Shown in pieces: positions 8,827 to 17,789 of a stretch of DNA of 64,000 bases (the stretch's first letter is position 1; every line of letters begins with the position of its first letter). The notes under the pieces are model-generated. The model made no database searches. It was given only the letters and a program-made list of their open reading frames with translations, and was not told the origin of the DNA. The stretch is taken from assembly GCF_019352175.1 (NCBI RefSeq), contig NZ_JACBYI010000006.1, forward strand, positions 1 through 64,000. Direction: 5' to 3'. The position numbers were made by a program, and so were the translations under genes. The stretch comes from Paenibacillus sp. S150 (GTDB lineage: Bacteria > Bacillota > Bacilli > Paenibacillales > Paenibacillaceae).

Positions 8827-9815
8827 GTGAACGCCTGCTCGAGGTGAAAAACCTTAAGAAATATTATCCGATTAACAAGGGATTCTTCAATAAGACCCGC
8901 GGATACGTCAAAGCCGTCGATGATATTTCCTTCTCTGTCCGGAAAGGCGAGACCTTTGGCCTTGTAGGGGAGAGCGGCTGCGGCAAATCGACAACCGGAC
9001 GTTCCCTGCTTCGTCTGATTGAGCCGACTGCGGGGGAAATCTGGTTCGAAGGCCGGGATATTACGAAGCTGCCGCTGGAAGAGATGCGCAAGCGCCGGCG
9101 GGAAATGCAGATTGTTTTCCAGGACCCGTTCTCTTCACTCGACCCGCGCAATACCGTGCAGCGCATACTGGAAGAGCCGATGATCGTGCACGGCGCAGGC
9201 GATGCGAAAGAGCGGCGGGCTGCTGTTGAACGGCTGGCGGATGTGGTGGGGCTGTCCAAGGCGCACCTGCAGCGGTATCCGCATCAATTCTCCGGAGGGC
9301 AGCGCCAACGGATCGGGATCGCCAGGGCGCTTGCCTTGCAGCCGAAGCTGATTATTGCCGATGAGCCTGTGTCTGCGCTTGATGTGTCCATCCAGTCGCA
9401 GGTCATAAATCTGATGCAGGATTTACAGAAGGAATTCGGGCTAACCTACATATTTATCGCCCATGACCTCAGTGTGGTGAAGCATATCTGCGACCGTGTC
9501 GCCGTAATGTACCTGGGACGGATCGTGGAAATTACCGACAAGAACAAGCTGTATGATCAGCCGCAGCATCCATATACACAAGCGCTGCTGTCAGCGGTTC
9601 CTGAACCCGACCCTGATATCCGCAAGGAGCGGGTTATTCTGCAGGGAGAAGTGCCAAGCCCGGCGAACGCACCGGTAGGCTGTGCTTTTAATACCCGGTG
9701 CCCGCGGGTGATGGATGTGTGCCGTAATGTAAGACCGCCGCTGCTGGAAACCGGTGCCGGACATTTAACCGCATGTCATCTGTATGACGGCGAGGTTCAC
9801 CCTCAGCTGGCCTAG
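8823..9815 (+). CDS. Oligo/dipeptide ABC transporter ATPase (DppF/OppF type)
   Basis: 330 residues, partner of the preceding ATPase. The N-terminus has the OppF-type KKYYPINKGFFNK insertion. Walker A is GESGCGKST, the signature is FSGGQRQRIGIARAL, Walker B is LIIADEPVSALD, and the switch is IAHDLSVV. The C-terminal region has HPYTQALLSAVP and FNTRCPRVMDVC. AGGAGG precedes the ATG, which overlaps the upstream stop by 4 nt. Both ATPases precede the binding protein, a gene order different from the classical oppABCDF. Confidence 0.93.
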   Translation: MSERLLEVKNLKKYYPINKGFFNKTRGYVKAVDDISFSVRKGETFGLVGESGCGKSTTGRSLLRLIEPTAGEIWFEGRDITKLPLEEMRKRRREMQIVFQDPFSSLDPRNTVQRILEEPMIVHGAGDAKERRAAVERLADVVGLSKAHLQRYPHQFSGGQRQRIGIARALALQPKLIIADEPVSALDVSIQSQVINLMQDLQKEFGLTYIFIAHDLSVVKHICDRVAVMYLGRIVEITDKNKLYDQPQHPYTQALLSAVPEPDPDIRKERVILQGEVPSPANAPVGCAFNTRCPRVMDVCRNVRPPLLETGAGHLTACHLYDGEVHPQLA

Positions 9816-9932
9816 AGGGTACAACGGGAGACAGTCCCGCGCGGCCGTTGGTCTTGGTATATGGCAGCGCTTTGGCGCAGCTCCATATAAACGTTTTAAC
9901 ACTTTTAATGGAAGAAGGGAGTTTTTCTGGAG

Positions 9933-11597
9933 ATGAAGAAATGGAGTAGTCTTGCACTGGCAGTAACTCTGGGGGCGGCTCTGACATTAAGCGGCTGCGG
10001 AGGCAATAACAACAATGCCGGCACAGAAGCAACTGCAGGCCCGAATGCAGCAACCACCGCACCGGACAGCTCATCGGAAGCGGCGTCAACGCAGGATACC
10101 TTGATTTTGGGGCGCGGCGGCGATTCTGCCTCGCTGGACCCGGCCATAGTAACCGATGGCGAATCTCTTAAGATTGCCCATCAAGTATTTGATTCCCTGC
10201 TGGAGTACAAGCCGGGAACCTCCGAAGTACAGCCATCGCTTGCTGACAGCTGGGAAGTTTCCGCTGACGGTCTGACTTACACCTTCAAGCTGCATCCGGG
10301 TGTGAAGTTTCACGATGGAACGGATTTTGACGCTGAAGCTGTAGCATTCAACTTCACCCGTTGGAGCGATCCGGCAAGCGAATTCAAATTCGAAGGCGAC
10401 ACCTTTGATTACTACGACTCCATGTTCGGTCCTGACGGCAGCCGTGTAATCAAGGAAGTGAAGGCAGTGGATGCCACAACCGTACAATTTACACTGAACC
10501 AGCCGCAGGCGCCCTTCCTGCAGAACCTTGCAATGACCTCCTTTGGCATTGCCAGCCCTGCGGCTATCCAGGACAAGAAAGAAAACTTCAAGAATGAGCC
10601 TGTAGGCACCGGACCTTTTGTCTTCACTGAATGGAAGCACAATGATTCCATCACGTTGGACAAGAACGCTGACTACTGGAAAGAAGGACTCCCTAAGCTG
10701 AACAAAGTTATCGTTCGTTCGATTCCGGACAACTCGGCACGCTTCACTGCCCTCCAGAACGGGGAGATCGACCTGATGGAGGACTTGAGCCCGGATGATC
10801 TGTCCACGCTTGAAGGCAACACCGAGCTGCAGAAGATTGAGCGTCCGCCGTTCAATGTCGCTTACCTCGGCTTCAACTTTAATAAGAAACCTTTCGACAA
10901 CGTAAAAGTAAGACAAGCCCTGAGCTATGCCGTCAATAAACAAGCAATCATCGATGCCTTCTTCTCGGGGCAGGCTACTGCCGCAGTGAACCCTATGCCA
11001 CCATCGCTGTGGGGCTATAACGATGCTGTGAAGGATTATGAATACGATCTGGACAAGGCCAAATCGCTCCTGGCTGAAGCGGGATATCCTGACGGTCTGC
11101 CGGATACGGTAACATTGTACGCAATGCCTGTATCCCGTCCTTATATGCCTGACGGCAAAAAGGTTGCGGAGGCCATTCAGGCCGACTGGGAAAAAATCGG
11201 TGTGAAAACCGTTATTGAATCCCCGGAATGGGCGACTTACCTTGATGACACCAAAGCCGGAGATAAGGATGATATCTACATGCTCGGCTGGACCGGCGAC
11301 AATGGGGACCCGGACAACTTCCTGTACACGCTTCTTGATAAGGATGCGATTCCCGGCAATAACCGCAGCTTCTATGTAAATGAAGAGCTGCACACGATCC
11401 TGATCAATGCACAGAAGGAAACGGATCAGACCAAACGCTCCGATCTGTACAAACAAGCCCAGGAAATTATCAAAGCGGATGCGCCTTGGATTCCGCTGGT
11501 GCACACCACTCCGCTGCTGGCAGCCAAAGCCAATCTGAAAGGTTATGTTCCAGGCCCGACAGGTACGGAATATTACAGCGGTATTTACTTCGAATAG
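9933..11597 (+). CDS. Peptide ABC transporter substrate-binding lipoprotein (family 5)
   Basis: 554 residues. The lipoprotein signal has the lipobox LSGC with the lipidated Cys at residue 22, followed by an Asn/Ala/Thr-rich linker and an SBP_bac_5 domain. That domain shows LADSWEVSADGLTYTFKLHPGVKFHDGT, the FNFTRW signature region, and TGPFVFTEWKHNDSITLDKNADYW. Length and motifs are typical of DppA/OppA-type proteins. It captures the substrate outside the membrane for the permeases downstream. Substrate class is peptide by family; the exact ligand is not predictable here. An antisense ORF of 518 codons over the gene is a codon-bias shadow. Confidence 0.93.
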   Translation: MKKWSSLALAVTLGAALTLSGCGGNNNNAGTEATAGPNAATTAPDSSSEAASTQDTLILGRGGDSASLDPAIVTDGESLKIAHQVFDSLLEYKPGTSEVQPSLADSWEVSADGLTYTFKLHPGVKFHDGTDFDAEAVAFNFTRWSDPASEFKFEGDTFDYYDSMFGPDGSRVIKEVKAVDATTVQFTLNQPQAPFLQNLAMTSFGIASPAAIQDKKENFKNEPVGTGPFVFTEWKHNDSITLDKNADYWKEGLPKLNKVIVRSIPDNSARFTALQNGEIDLMEDLSPDDLSTLEGNTELQKIERPPFNVAYLGFNFNKKPFDNVKVRQALSYAVNKQAIIDAFFSGQATAAVNPMPPSLWGYNDAVKDYEYDLDKAKSLLAEAGYPDGLPDTVTLYAMPVSRPYMPDGKKVAEAIQADWEKIGVKTVIESPEWATYLDDTKAGDKDDIYMLGWTGDNGDPDNFLYTLLDKDAIPGNNRSFYVNEELHTILINAQKETDQTKRSDLYKQAQEIIKADAPWIPLVHTTPLLAAKANLKGYVPGPTGTEYYSGIYFE

Positions 11598-11677
11598 TAT
11601 GCTCCACAGGCATGTCCTTGCCGCCGCTGCCTGCGGCGGCAAGTTATGCTTAAGGAACTCTGGAAGGTGAGCCGAAT

Positions 11678-12682
11678 TTGAATTCTTACCTATTAAAACG
11701 TGTTATGGTACTGATCCCTGTGCTGATCGGGATGACAATTATTGTTTTTTCCATTATTCATGCGATACCGGGTGACCCTGCGGAGACCATTCTTGGCCAA
11801 AAGGCTACGGAGCAGTCCAAGCAGGCGCTGCGGGAGCAGCTTGGTCTGGACAAGCCCTGGCTGCAGCAGTACTTCAATTATATGGGCGATTTGCTGCAGG
11901 GTGATCTGGGGACCTCGATCCGCACCAAAACGCCGATTGCCAAAGAAATCATGCCTTATCTGGCAGCTACGCTGGAGCTTACGGCCGCCAGCATGCTGTT
12001 CGCTACAATTGTAGGCGTCAATGCGGGGATTCTGAGCGCTTGGCGGCAAAATTCATGGTTCGACTATACCGCAATGGTTATTGCGCTCATTGGCGTATCC
12101 ATGCCGATTTTCTGGCTTGGGCTGATGGAGCAGCTGCTGTTCGCGCTGAAGCTGCACTGGCTGCCTTCCATAGGAAGGATGGACCAGCGCAACCCGGTGG
12201 AGAGCATCACCAATCTCTATGTGATTGATACGATAATCGCCGGACAATGGGGCCAGCTGTGGACTGTTATCAAGCATTTAATCCTGCCAAGCATAGCACT
12301 GGGAACCATTCCGATGGCAATTATCGCCCGGATGACCCGTTCCAGCATGCTGGAGGTTATGAATTCCGACTATATCCGTACGGCAAAAGCCAAAGGCATG
12401 TCGCAATTCCTTGTCGTGTACAAGCATGCGCTGAAGAATGCGCTGATCCCTGTGCTGACTGTAATTGGTTTGCAGACAGGCGCTCTTCTCGGCGGCGCAG
12501 TGCTGACCGAGACGATCTTTGCCTGGCCGGGCGTGGGAAGGTATATATTTGAGGCGATCAGCTCCCGTGACTATCCGGTAATCCAGACGGGGATTCTGAT
12601 CATTGCCTTTATCTTTGTCGTGATCAATCTGCTTGTGGATCTGCTCTATGCCACCATTGATCCGCGCATCAATTACAAGTGA
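11678..12682 (+). CDS. Peptide ABC transporter permease (DppB/OppB type)
   Basis: 334 residues starting at TTG with GGAAGGTGA seven bases upstream. The N-terminal membrane helix (VLIPVLIGMTIIVFSIIHAIPGD) and the GDLGTSIRT-x-x-P motif are typical of the OppB subfamily. The EAA loop with ARMTRSSMLEVMNSDYIRTAKAKGM contacts the ATPases. About six transmembrane segments. It forms a heterodimeric channel with the following gene, which starts 10 nt after its stop. Confidence 0.93.
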   Translation: MNSYLLKRVMVLIPVLIGMTIIVFSIIHAIPGDPAETILGQKATEQSKQALREQLGLDKPWLQQYFNYMGDLLQGDLGTSIRTKTPIAKEIMPYLAATLELTAASMLFATIVGVNAGILSAWRQNSWFDYTAMVIALIGVSMPIFWLGLMEQLLFALKLHWLPSIGRMDQRNPVESITNLYVIDTIIAGQWGQLWTVIKHLILPSIALGTIPMAIIARMTRSSMLEVMNSDYIRTAKAKGMSQFLVVYKHALKNALIPVLTVIGLQTGALLGGAVLTETIFAWPGVGRYIFEAISSRDYPVIQTGILIIAFIFVVINLLVDLLYATIDPRINYK

Positions 12683-12692
12683 GGGGTGAACT

Positions 12693-13589
12693 ATGGGACA
12701 GGCATCAATTAAGGCCACACCTCCGACTGCTGTACCTGCCGACAAGGTATCCGGACCCTGGCGCGATGCGTGGAAGGCCTTCCGCAAGAACAAGACGGCT
12801 ATGCTTGGATTATGCATTATCGTATTTTTTGTACTGATAGCGCTGCTGGCTCCATTCATTACGCCATACGGCTTCAAGGAGCAGGAACTGGTCAACCGGC
12901 TGAAAGCGCCGTCCGCGGATCATTGGTTCGGCACGGATGACCTTGGAAGAGATTTGTTTAGCCGGGTGATCTACGGCGCCCGCATTTCGCTTTGGGTGGG
13001 CTTCTTCTCGGTTATCGGCTCCATTATTGTGGGTACGTTTCTCGGAATTCTGTCCGGATTTTACGGCAAATGGGTGGATATGCTGATTTCCCGCCTGTTC
13101 GATATCCTGCTTGCCTTTCCGAGCATTCTGCTGGCGATAGCTATTGTGGCTATTCTCGGACCTTCGCTGCGGAATGCATTGCTCGCCATTGCGATTGTTA
13201 ATATTCCGACATATGGGCGGCTCGTCAGGGCCAAGGTGCTAAGCTTGAAGTCGGAGGAATATATTACGGCGGCGAGAGCGATTGGAATGAAGAATAGCCG
13301 GATTCTGCTGACACATATTCTGCCGAACAGCCTGACGCCGATTATTGTTCAAGGTACGCTGGGGATCGCCCATGCCATTATTGAGGCAGCCGCCCTTGGC
13401 TTTCTTGGCCTCGGTGCCCAGCCGCCAGACCCGGAATGGGGCAAGATGCTTTCCGATTCGCGGCAATTTATTCAGAAGGCGCCTTGGACGGTAGTGTTCC
13501 CCGGGCTGTCCATTATGCTGACCGTGCTGGGCTTCAACCTTATGGGCGACGGCCTGCGCGATGTGCTTGATCCACGGATGAAAAATTAA
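12693..13589 (+). CDS. Peptide ABC transporter permease (DppC/OppC type)
   Basis: 298 residues. The OppC N-terminal domain (W-x-x-FRKNKTAMLGLCIIVFFVLIALLAP) is followed by HWFGTDDLGRDLFSRVIYGARISL and the EAA loop (LVRAKVLSLKSEEYITAARAIGM). The C-terminal GL-x-x-MLTVLGFNLMGDGLRDVLDPR is a subfamily hallmark. Last gene of the five-gene importer; a strong terminator follows at 13600. Confidence 0.94.
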   Translation: MGQASIKATPPTAVPADKVSGPWRDAWKAFRKNKTAMLGLCIIVFFVLIALLAPFITPYGFKEQELVNRLKAPSADHWFGTDDLGRDLFSRVIYGARISLWVGFFSVIGSIIVGTFLGILSGFYGKWVDMLISRLFDILLAFPSILLAIAIVAILGPSLRNALLAIAIVNIPTYGRLVRAKVLSLKSEEYITAARAIGMKNSRILLTHILPNSLTPIIVQGTLGIAHAIIEAAALGFLGLGAQPPDPEWGKMLSDSRQFIQKAPWTVVFPGLSIMLTVLGFNLMGDGLRDVLDPRMKN

Positions 13590-13599
13590 AGCTTTCGTT

Positions 13600-13640
13600 A
13601 AAGCCCTTTAGGCGTGTCTGTTGCGCTTAAAGGGCTTTTT
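13600..13640 (+). terminator. Rho-independent terminator of the peptide transporter operon
   Basis: AAAGCCCTTTA (13600-13610) pairs with TAAAGGGCTTT (13628-13638) and runs into Ts. Confidence 0.85.
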
Positions 13641-13734
13641 ATATTTTGGAGTATACCATTCCCGGTGTTGTACAACACGCGCATAACTAAATATATACAA
13701 ACATAATCAAATGTATAGTAAAACAAAAAAAGAT

Positions 13735-13749
13735 ATGCTAGAATAGCAT
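13735..13749. promoter_or_regulatory. Inverted repeat upstream of modA, candidate operator
   Basis: ATGCTA-GAA-TAGCAT, 36 bp before the modA start. It lies in an AT-rich promoter-like stretch and is a candidate binding site for the YvgK-like regulator encoded at 16678-17664. No second copy was found in the window to support that. Confidence 0.4.
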
Positions 13750-13785
13750 CTAAATATACAAGATACATAAACGGGAGGAATGGAA

Positions 13786-14565
13786 ATGTTCAAGAAATTA
13801 ACAATGGTTATAATGACTGTGCTGCTGGCCGTGGGTTTATCCGCAGTACCGGAGAAGCAGGTAGAGGCAGCCGGCAAGACCGAGATTATCGTCTCCGCCG
13901 CAGCGAGTCTGCAGGACAGTCTTGACAAGATTGCCGTTCTCTATGAAAAGCAGAATCCCACTATTGACCTTGTCTTCAACTACGGAGCTTCCGGCACTCT
14001 GCAGAAGCAGATTGAGCAAGGGGCTCCGGCTGACCTGTTCTTTTCAGCCGGCGATAAGCAAATGAAAGCTCTGGTCGATGGCGGACTTATTTCTGACAAC
14101 AAGGAGCTTTTGAAAAATCAACTGGTGCTGGTAGTACCCTCGAATTCCAAAACCTCCATTTCAACGATTACGCAGCTCACAGATAAAGCCTTCAAGAAAG
14201 TGGCTGTCGGACAACCCGAATCAGTTCCTGCAGGCCAATATGCACAGCAGTCGTTAACAGCGAAGAATGTATGGACTACGCTGCAAAGCAAGCTGGTATT
14301 TGCCAAGGATGTCCGCCAGGTGCTCTCTTATGTAGAAACAGGAAATGCGGATGCCGGATTTGTCTACAAGACGGATGCACTGACTTCCAAGAAAGTGAAG
14401 ATTGCCCTTACGGTAGGCGCACATGTGCATTCTGCGATCAATTATCCGGTAGGCATCGTGAAGGAGTCCAAGCATCAGGCGGAAGCCAAAGCCTTCTACA
14501 ACTATGTTCAGACCAAGACAGCAAGCGACATCTTTACAAGCTATGGCTTTAAGCTTGCTCAATAA
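13786..14565 (+). CDS. modA: Molybdate ABC transporter substrate-binding protein
   Basis: 259 residues. The ATG at 13786 is preferred over 13780 because GGGAGG is then seven bases upstream. A signal peptide (FKKLTMVIMTVLLAVGLSAV) leads into the ModA fold: IIVSAAASLQDSLDKIA, NYGASGTLQKQIEQGAPADLFFSA and YVETGNADAGFVYKTDA, which carry the oxyanion-binding Ser/Thr contacts. There is no lipobox cysteine, unusual for a Gram-positive binding protein, so attachment may be by an uncleaved signal anchor. It is followed 39 bp later by modB. There is no modC ATPase gene here; as I recall, the B. subtilis yvgL-yvgM pair also lacks one. Confidence 0.92.
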   Translation: MFKKLTMVIMTVLLAVGLSAVPEKQVEAAGKTEIIVSAAASLQDSLDKIAVLYEKQNPTIDLVFNYGASGTLQKQIEQGAPADLFFSAGDKQMKALVDGGLISDNKELLKNQLVLVVPSNSKTSISTITQLTDKAFKKVAVGQPESVPAGQYAQQSLTAKNVWTTLQSKLVFAKDVRQVLSYVETGNADAGFVYKTDALTSKKVKIALTVGAHVHSAINYPVGIVKESKHQAEAKAFYNYVQTKTASDIFTSYGFKLAQ

Positions 14566-14604
14566 TGTTTATCATGGGCCAGATCATAAACGGGGTGAAG
14601 AGAG

Positions 14605-15267
14605 ATGGAGATAAATTGGACAGATTTTTTCGCCCCGGTCTGGCTTTCGGTGAAGATTTCAGTCATAACCAGCATCATCGTGTTCCTGCTGGCGACGCTG
14701 GCGGCCAAGGCGATGGCGGGCCGCAGATTTCCAGGCTACAGTCTGATTGAAACGGTGCTGCTGCTTCCGCTCGTGCTGCCGCCAACCGTGGTCGGGTTTG
14801 TGCTGCTGGTGATTCTGGGCCGGCGCAGCTGGATCGGGGAGCTGTATGAGCGGTTCACGGAGCATACCATTCTGTTCACTTGGGGTGCGGCAGTCATTGC
14901 TGCCGTTGTCGTTGCTTTCCCTCTGGTATACCGTACAGTGAAGGCGGGCTTTGAAGGGGTGGAGAAGGATCTGGAGGATGCAGCGCGTGCGCAGGGAGCC
15001 AGTGAGCTTCAGGTGCTTGCATATGTGACGCTTCCGCTGGCCAGCCGTTCGCTGGCCGCCGGATATGTGCTCGGATTTGCCCGCGGGCTGGGCGAATTCG
15101 GAGCCACGATTATGGTGGCTGGGAATATCCCCGGCCGGACGCAGACTGTGCCTACCGCCATATATGTGGCCGTCGACGGCGGCAATATGACGATGGCCTG
15201 GATGTGGGTATGCTCCATAATTGTCATCTCCGCGCTTATGCTGATGTTCGTCAACCGCCGTTCCTAA
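14605..15267 (+). CDS. modB: Molybdate ABC transporter permease
   Basis: 220 residues, normal for ModB. Membrane segments VSVITSIIVFLLATLAAKAMA and TVLLLPLVLPPTVVGFVLLVILG are followed by the ATPase-contact loop EDAARAQGASELQVLAYVTLPLA and RGLGEFGATIMVAGNIPGRTQT, a ModB hallmark. AGAGAG precedes the ATG. The ATPase that drives it must be encoded elsewhere or shared with another importer. A terminator follows at 15306. Confidence 0.92.
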   Translation: MEINWTDFFAPVWLSVKISVITSIIVFLLATLAAKAMAGRRFPGYSLIETVLLLPLVLPPTVVGFVLLVILGRRSWIGELYERFTEHTILFTWGAAVIAAVVVAFPLVYRTVKAGFEGVEKDLEDAARAQGASELQVLAYVTLPLASRSLAAGYVLGFARGLGEFGATIMVAGNIPGRTQTVPTAIYVAVDGGNMTMAWMWVCSIIVISALMLMFVNRRS

Positions 15268-15305
15268 TCTTGGGAGGCTATTATAGATACTCGTTTCAGC
15301 GCAAA

Positions 15306-15342
15306 AAACAGGTCTCAGGCATTTGCCGGAGACCTGTTTCTC
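15306..15342 (+). terminator. Rho-independent terminator after modB
   Basis: Perfect 11-bp stem AAACAGGTCTC (15306-15316) with GAGACCTGTTT (15329-15339). Confidence 0.75.
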
Positions 15343-15420
15343 GCCGTTTAGGAAATTATGCTTCTCGTCAATTGTGGATAAGGCAGGTATGAAGTTAGGG
15401 GAAATTATAATGCGTCTTAA

Positions 15421-15510
15421 TCGTGCTGAATGGTGCTGAGCTTGCTGAACTGTGCTAAGCCTGCAGAGTTTGCTGAATTGTGCTGATTCTCCTGAGCCGT
15501 GCTGAGTCTG
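15421..15510. repeat. Degenerate ~10-bp tandem repeat (GTGCTGA-type)
   Basis: About nine consecutive variants of (G/T)TGCTGAR, spaced 9-11 bp apart, fill this stretch. It has no open frame or promoter and sits directly left of the 1-kb dispersed repeat. Confidence 0.7.
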
Positions 15511-16530
15511 TGGGTTCTATGTTTTGCAGGAGGAAGCGGGAATAGAACGGGTCCAACCGAGGCCGCTACTGGGCAGGACATGAAGTGGAATGGAGTGAAG
15601 TGGAATTCGTAAGAATTAGTACACCTACACGGACGGAAAAGTCTTAAAGGAATAGTGGAAAAAAGTCGGCTCCATCTAAAAATTAGGGGCCGGCATTAAG
15701 TGCGAACACAGCGGAGGGTCAGAGGAATTCCGGAGAAACGAAAGTGTTCGCTTTTAAAGCCCGGTTTCAACCTGCAATCCTATTCCAATGAGGAAACCGG
15801 GCTTTAGCAGCGGCCGGAAGAACCCTCTGAACCCGCAGCGGATTTCATTCATATCGTCAACCGCTGATTTTGATTTTGCGCCAACCGCCAACAAGGTAAT
15901 TTTAAGGTAATTTTAATGTATATGAATTGAACCGGAGAACCTGAAAAAGCTGATGAAACGCAAGGAGATTCATAGGGAACGAAAGCGAAGTGTAAAAAGT
16001 AACACTAATGGGCTGGAATTCTGGCTTTAACGGGCTTTAGTGGGATTTTGTACACTTCATAGAGGCCTGCTCCCCCTATCCGGCTGATTTCAGCCGGATT
16101 AGTTGTACTTTTTCCCGCTAGGGATGATCCAGGATCCGAATGCGCTACCTTAGTGTTACTTTTTACAACTAAAATGGCTGCCCTTTGGATTAATATTTCA
16201 AATTCATCTTAATTTAGGCGTATTTCCCTGAAAGGGAGAGAAACGGATCAATTAGTTGAGAAAACCCATTTTAAATGATTTTCGATTAGAAAACGCCTTA
16301 TAAAATCAAAGGTTTATTATTCCGATCTCCTCAAAAAAGCTACTTTCTCAACAGTCTGACTTTTTCCACTTGGGCGTAGCCGCCGGGTCTCAGCAGGAAG
16401 GTCTGGAAGGATCGGGGAGGAGGAGCTTCAGCCGGCCAGGGGAACCGGAGAGCCAGGGCCCGCAGCCAGCCTTATGCCTGAAATGATAACAGCTGCGCTG
16501 ACCGGTCAAGGACGGCATAGCCGTTTTGTT
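15508..16530. repeat. 1-kb non-coding dispersed repeat, copy 1
   Basis: Aligns by eye with 50762-51865 over nearly its full length with scattered substitutions and indels; the stretch around 16240-16370 is copy-specific. There are no coding frames. It is made of successive imperfect hairpins. One has outer arms 15711-15733 and 15814-15836 and a perfect inner 13-bp stem AAAGCCCGGTTTC (15756-15768) with GAAACCGGGCTTT (15793-15805). Another runs from GAAGTGTA (15987) to TACACTTC (16058). TTGTACTTTTTCCCGCTA-type blocks follow. The right part shares GCCGCCGGGTCT and AGCTTCAGCCGGCC with copy 2. It separates modAB from its presumed regulator gene. Confidence 0.9.
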
Positions 16531-16534
16531 CAAA

Positions 16535-16630
16535 AGATAAGAATATATATGTTTCACGCTGTACATTAACCTTATCTTTCTCGCTGAAACGGATACCGTC
16601 TTTATAACGACGGCGAAGCCGTTTCCACTT
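16535..16630. repeat. Dispersed ~90-bp hairpin repeat, copy 2
   Basis: AGATAAG (16535-16541) pairs with CTTATCT (16571-16577). Then AAACGG (16587-16592) pairs with CCGTTT (16619-16624), enclosing CCGTC/GACGG. The arms are conserved with copies at 2022 and 43451. It abuts the end of the 1-kb repeat and lies just after the stop of the YvgK-like gene, so it could also act as that gene's terminator. Confidence 0.8.
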
Positions 16631-16677
16631 GGCTCTGTTACTTCACTTAAGAAAAGAAGCAGCCCCAGGAAAGCGCA

Positions 16678-17664
16678 TCAGGTTTCGTAAATGACGGTGC
16701 CGGTCTCGCTGAGGTCATAGCCATGAATGGAGATGAGCTCGTTCTGGAAGGCGGATGAGCGCAAAATATCAATGACGGTCCCGATCAGGCCCTCGTGCTC
16801 CGGCTTCTTGACCATCACCAAATCGTACCGCTCCTGAATGAGCGGGAGGAAATCAATGCCGTCAATGATTTTGGCGGCTTTTTCTGTGCCGATGGCCACA
16901 TCGGCTTCTCCGCGGGCCACTCTGCCGGCAACGGCAAAATGGCTGTTCTCCACAGAGGCATACCCGCTGATCTGGGCGGAAGGAATGCCGTGAAGGCGCA
17001 GCTGCTCATCGAGCAGCACTCTTGCCCCTGCGCCGCGTTCGCGGTTAATCAGCCTTATTCCGCTCTGCTTCAGGTCTGACCAGTCACGGATATTTTTGGG
17101 ATTGCCTTTTTGCACATAGAAGCCCGCACTCCTTGACAGCATGTGCACGACGATATAAGAAAAGCCGACCAGCAGCCTGCGGATGTAGGGCAGGTTGTAT
17201 TCCCCGGTATCCCCGTCCAGCAGATGGGTGCTGACAATATCGGATTCTCCGTGATACATCGCGATCAGGCTGTCCAGACTCCCGGCATATGAACGCAGTG
17301 GACGGAGGGAAGACTCGCTGCGCTCCAGATGGGTTGCCAGAATGTCCAGAGACATATCCTGACCGGTAATCACCACATTGACACCGGCGGATTTGCCGCT
17401 GTGTGCAGGTGTCTGCGCAAGCTGAAAGGGCGGAGACGCGGAAAGCGGAGTATCCGCCGCCCCTTGAGCCGGCAGGATATTTCCGGCAGTGCCGCTGCGC
17501 GAATGCTGCTTATACGCTTCCAGATCCGAAAGATCCACCCGCATCTGCTTGCCGACGCGGTAGGAGGGAAGCTCGCCCTTTTTAATCAGATCGTAGACCT
17601 TGAGCTTGGATATCTTCAATAACCGGGCGATTTCCTCGGTTGTGTAGGAAGTATTCTCGGACAT
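16678..17664 (-). CDS. Molybdate-responsive regulator, YvgK-like (HTH plus PBP domain)
   Basis: 328 residues. Residues 5-55 form an excisionase/MerR-like helix-turn-helix (YTTEEIARLLKISKLKVYDLIKKGELPSYRVGKQ). A low-complexity linker follows, and from about residue 95 a periplasmic-binding-protein-like (PBP_like) domain (VVITGQDMSLDILATHLE, RLINRERGAGARVLLDEQL, VARGEADVAIGTEKAA). The same architecture in B. subtilis YvgK sits beside yvgL/yvgM (modA/modB), so a molybdate or tungstate sensor controlling modAB is likely. AGGAGG precedes the ATG. The gene faces modAB across the repeat block. Confidence 0.82.
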   Translation of the reverse strand: MSENTSYTTEEIARLLKISKLKVYDLIKKGELPSYRVGKQMRVDLSDLEAYKQHSRSGTAGNILPAQGAADTPLSASPPFQLAQTPAHSGKSAGVNVVITGQDMSLDILATHLERSESSLRPLRSYAGSLDSLIAMYHGESDIVSTHLLDGDTGEYNLPYIRRLLVGFSYIVVHMLSRSAGFYVQKGNPKNIRDWSDLKQSGIRLINRERGAGARVLLDEQLRLHGIPSAQISGYASVENSHFAVAGRVARGEADVAIGTEKAAKIIDGIDFLPLIQERYDLVMVKKPEHEGLIGTVIDILRSSAFQNELISIHGYDLSETGTVIYET

Positions 17665-17789
17665 AGATAAAGCCTCCTAAGGATGAACTGCGGCAGTTCT
17701 CAGAATAAAGCCATAATAGCTCAAGACTACCTTATTTTGAGTTCCTGCGCAATTAAAGAACTTGGGAGGCTATCCGCCAGGGAGACTGC

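Noticed and set aside
10086..11642. 518-codon open frame antisense to the peptide-binding protein gene
   Set aside because: It mirrors the codon bias of the real gene, has no ribosome site and no recognisable domain.
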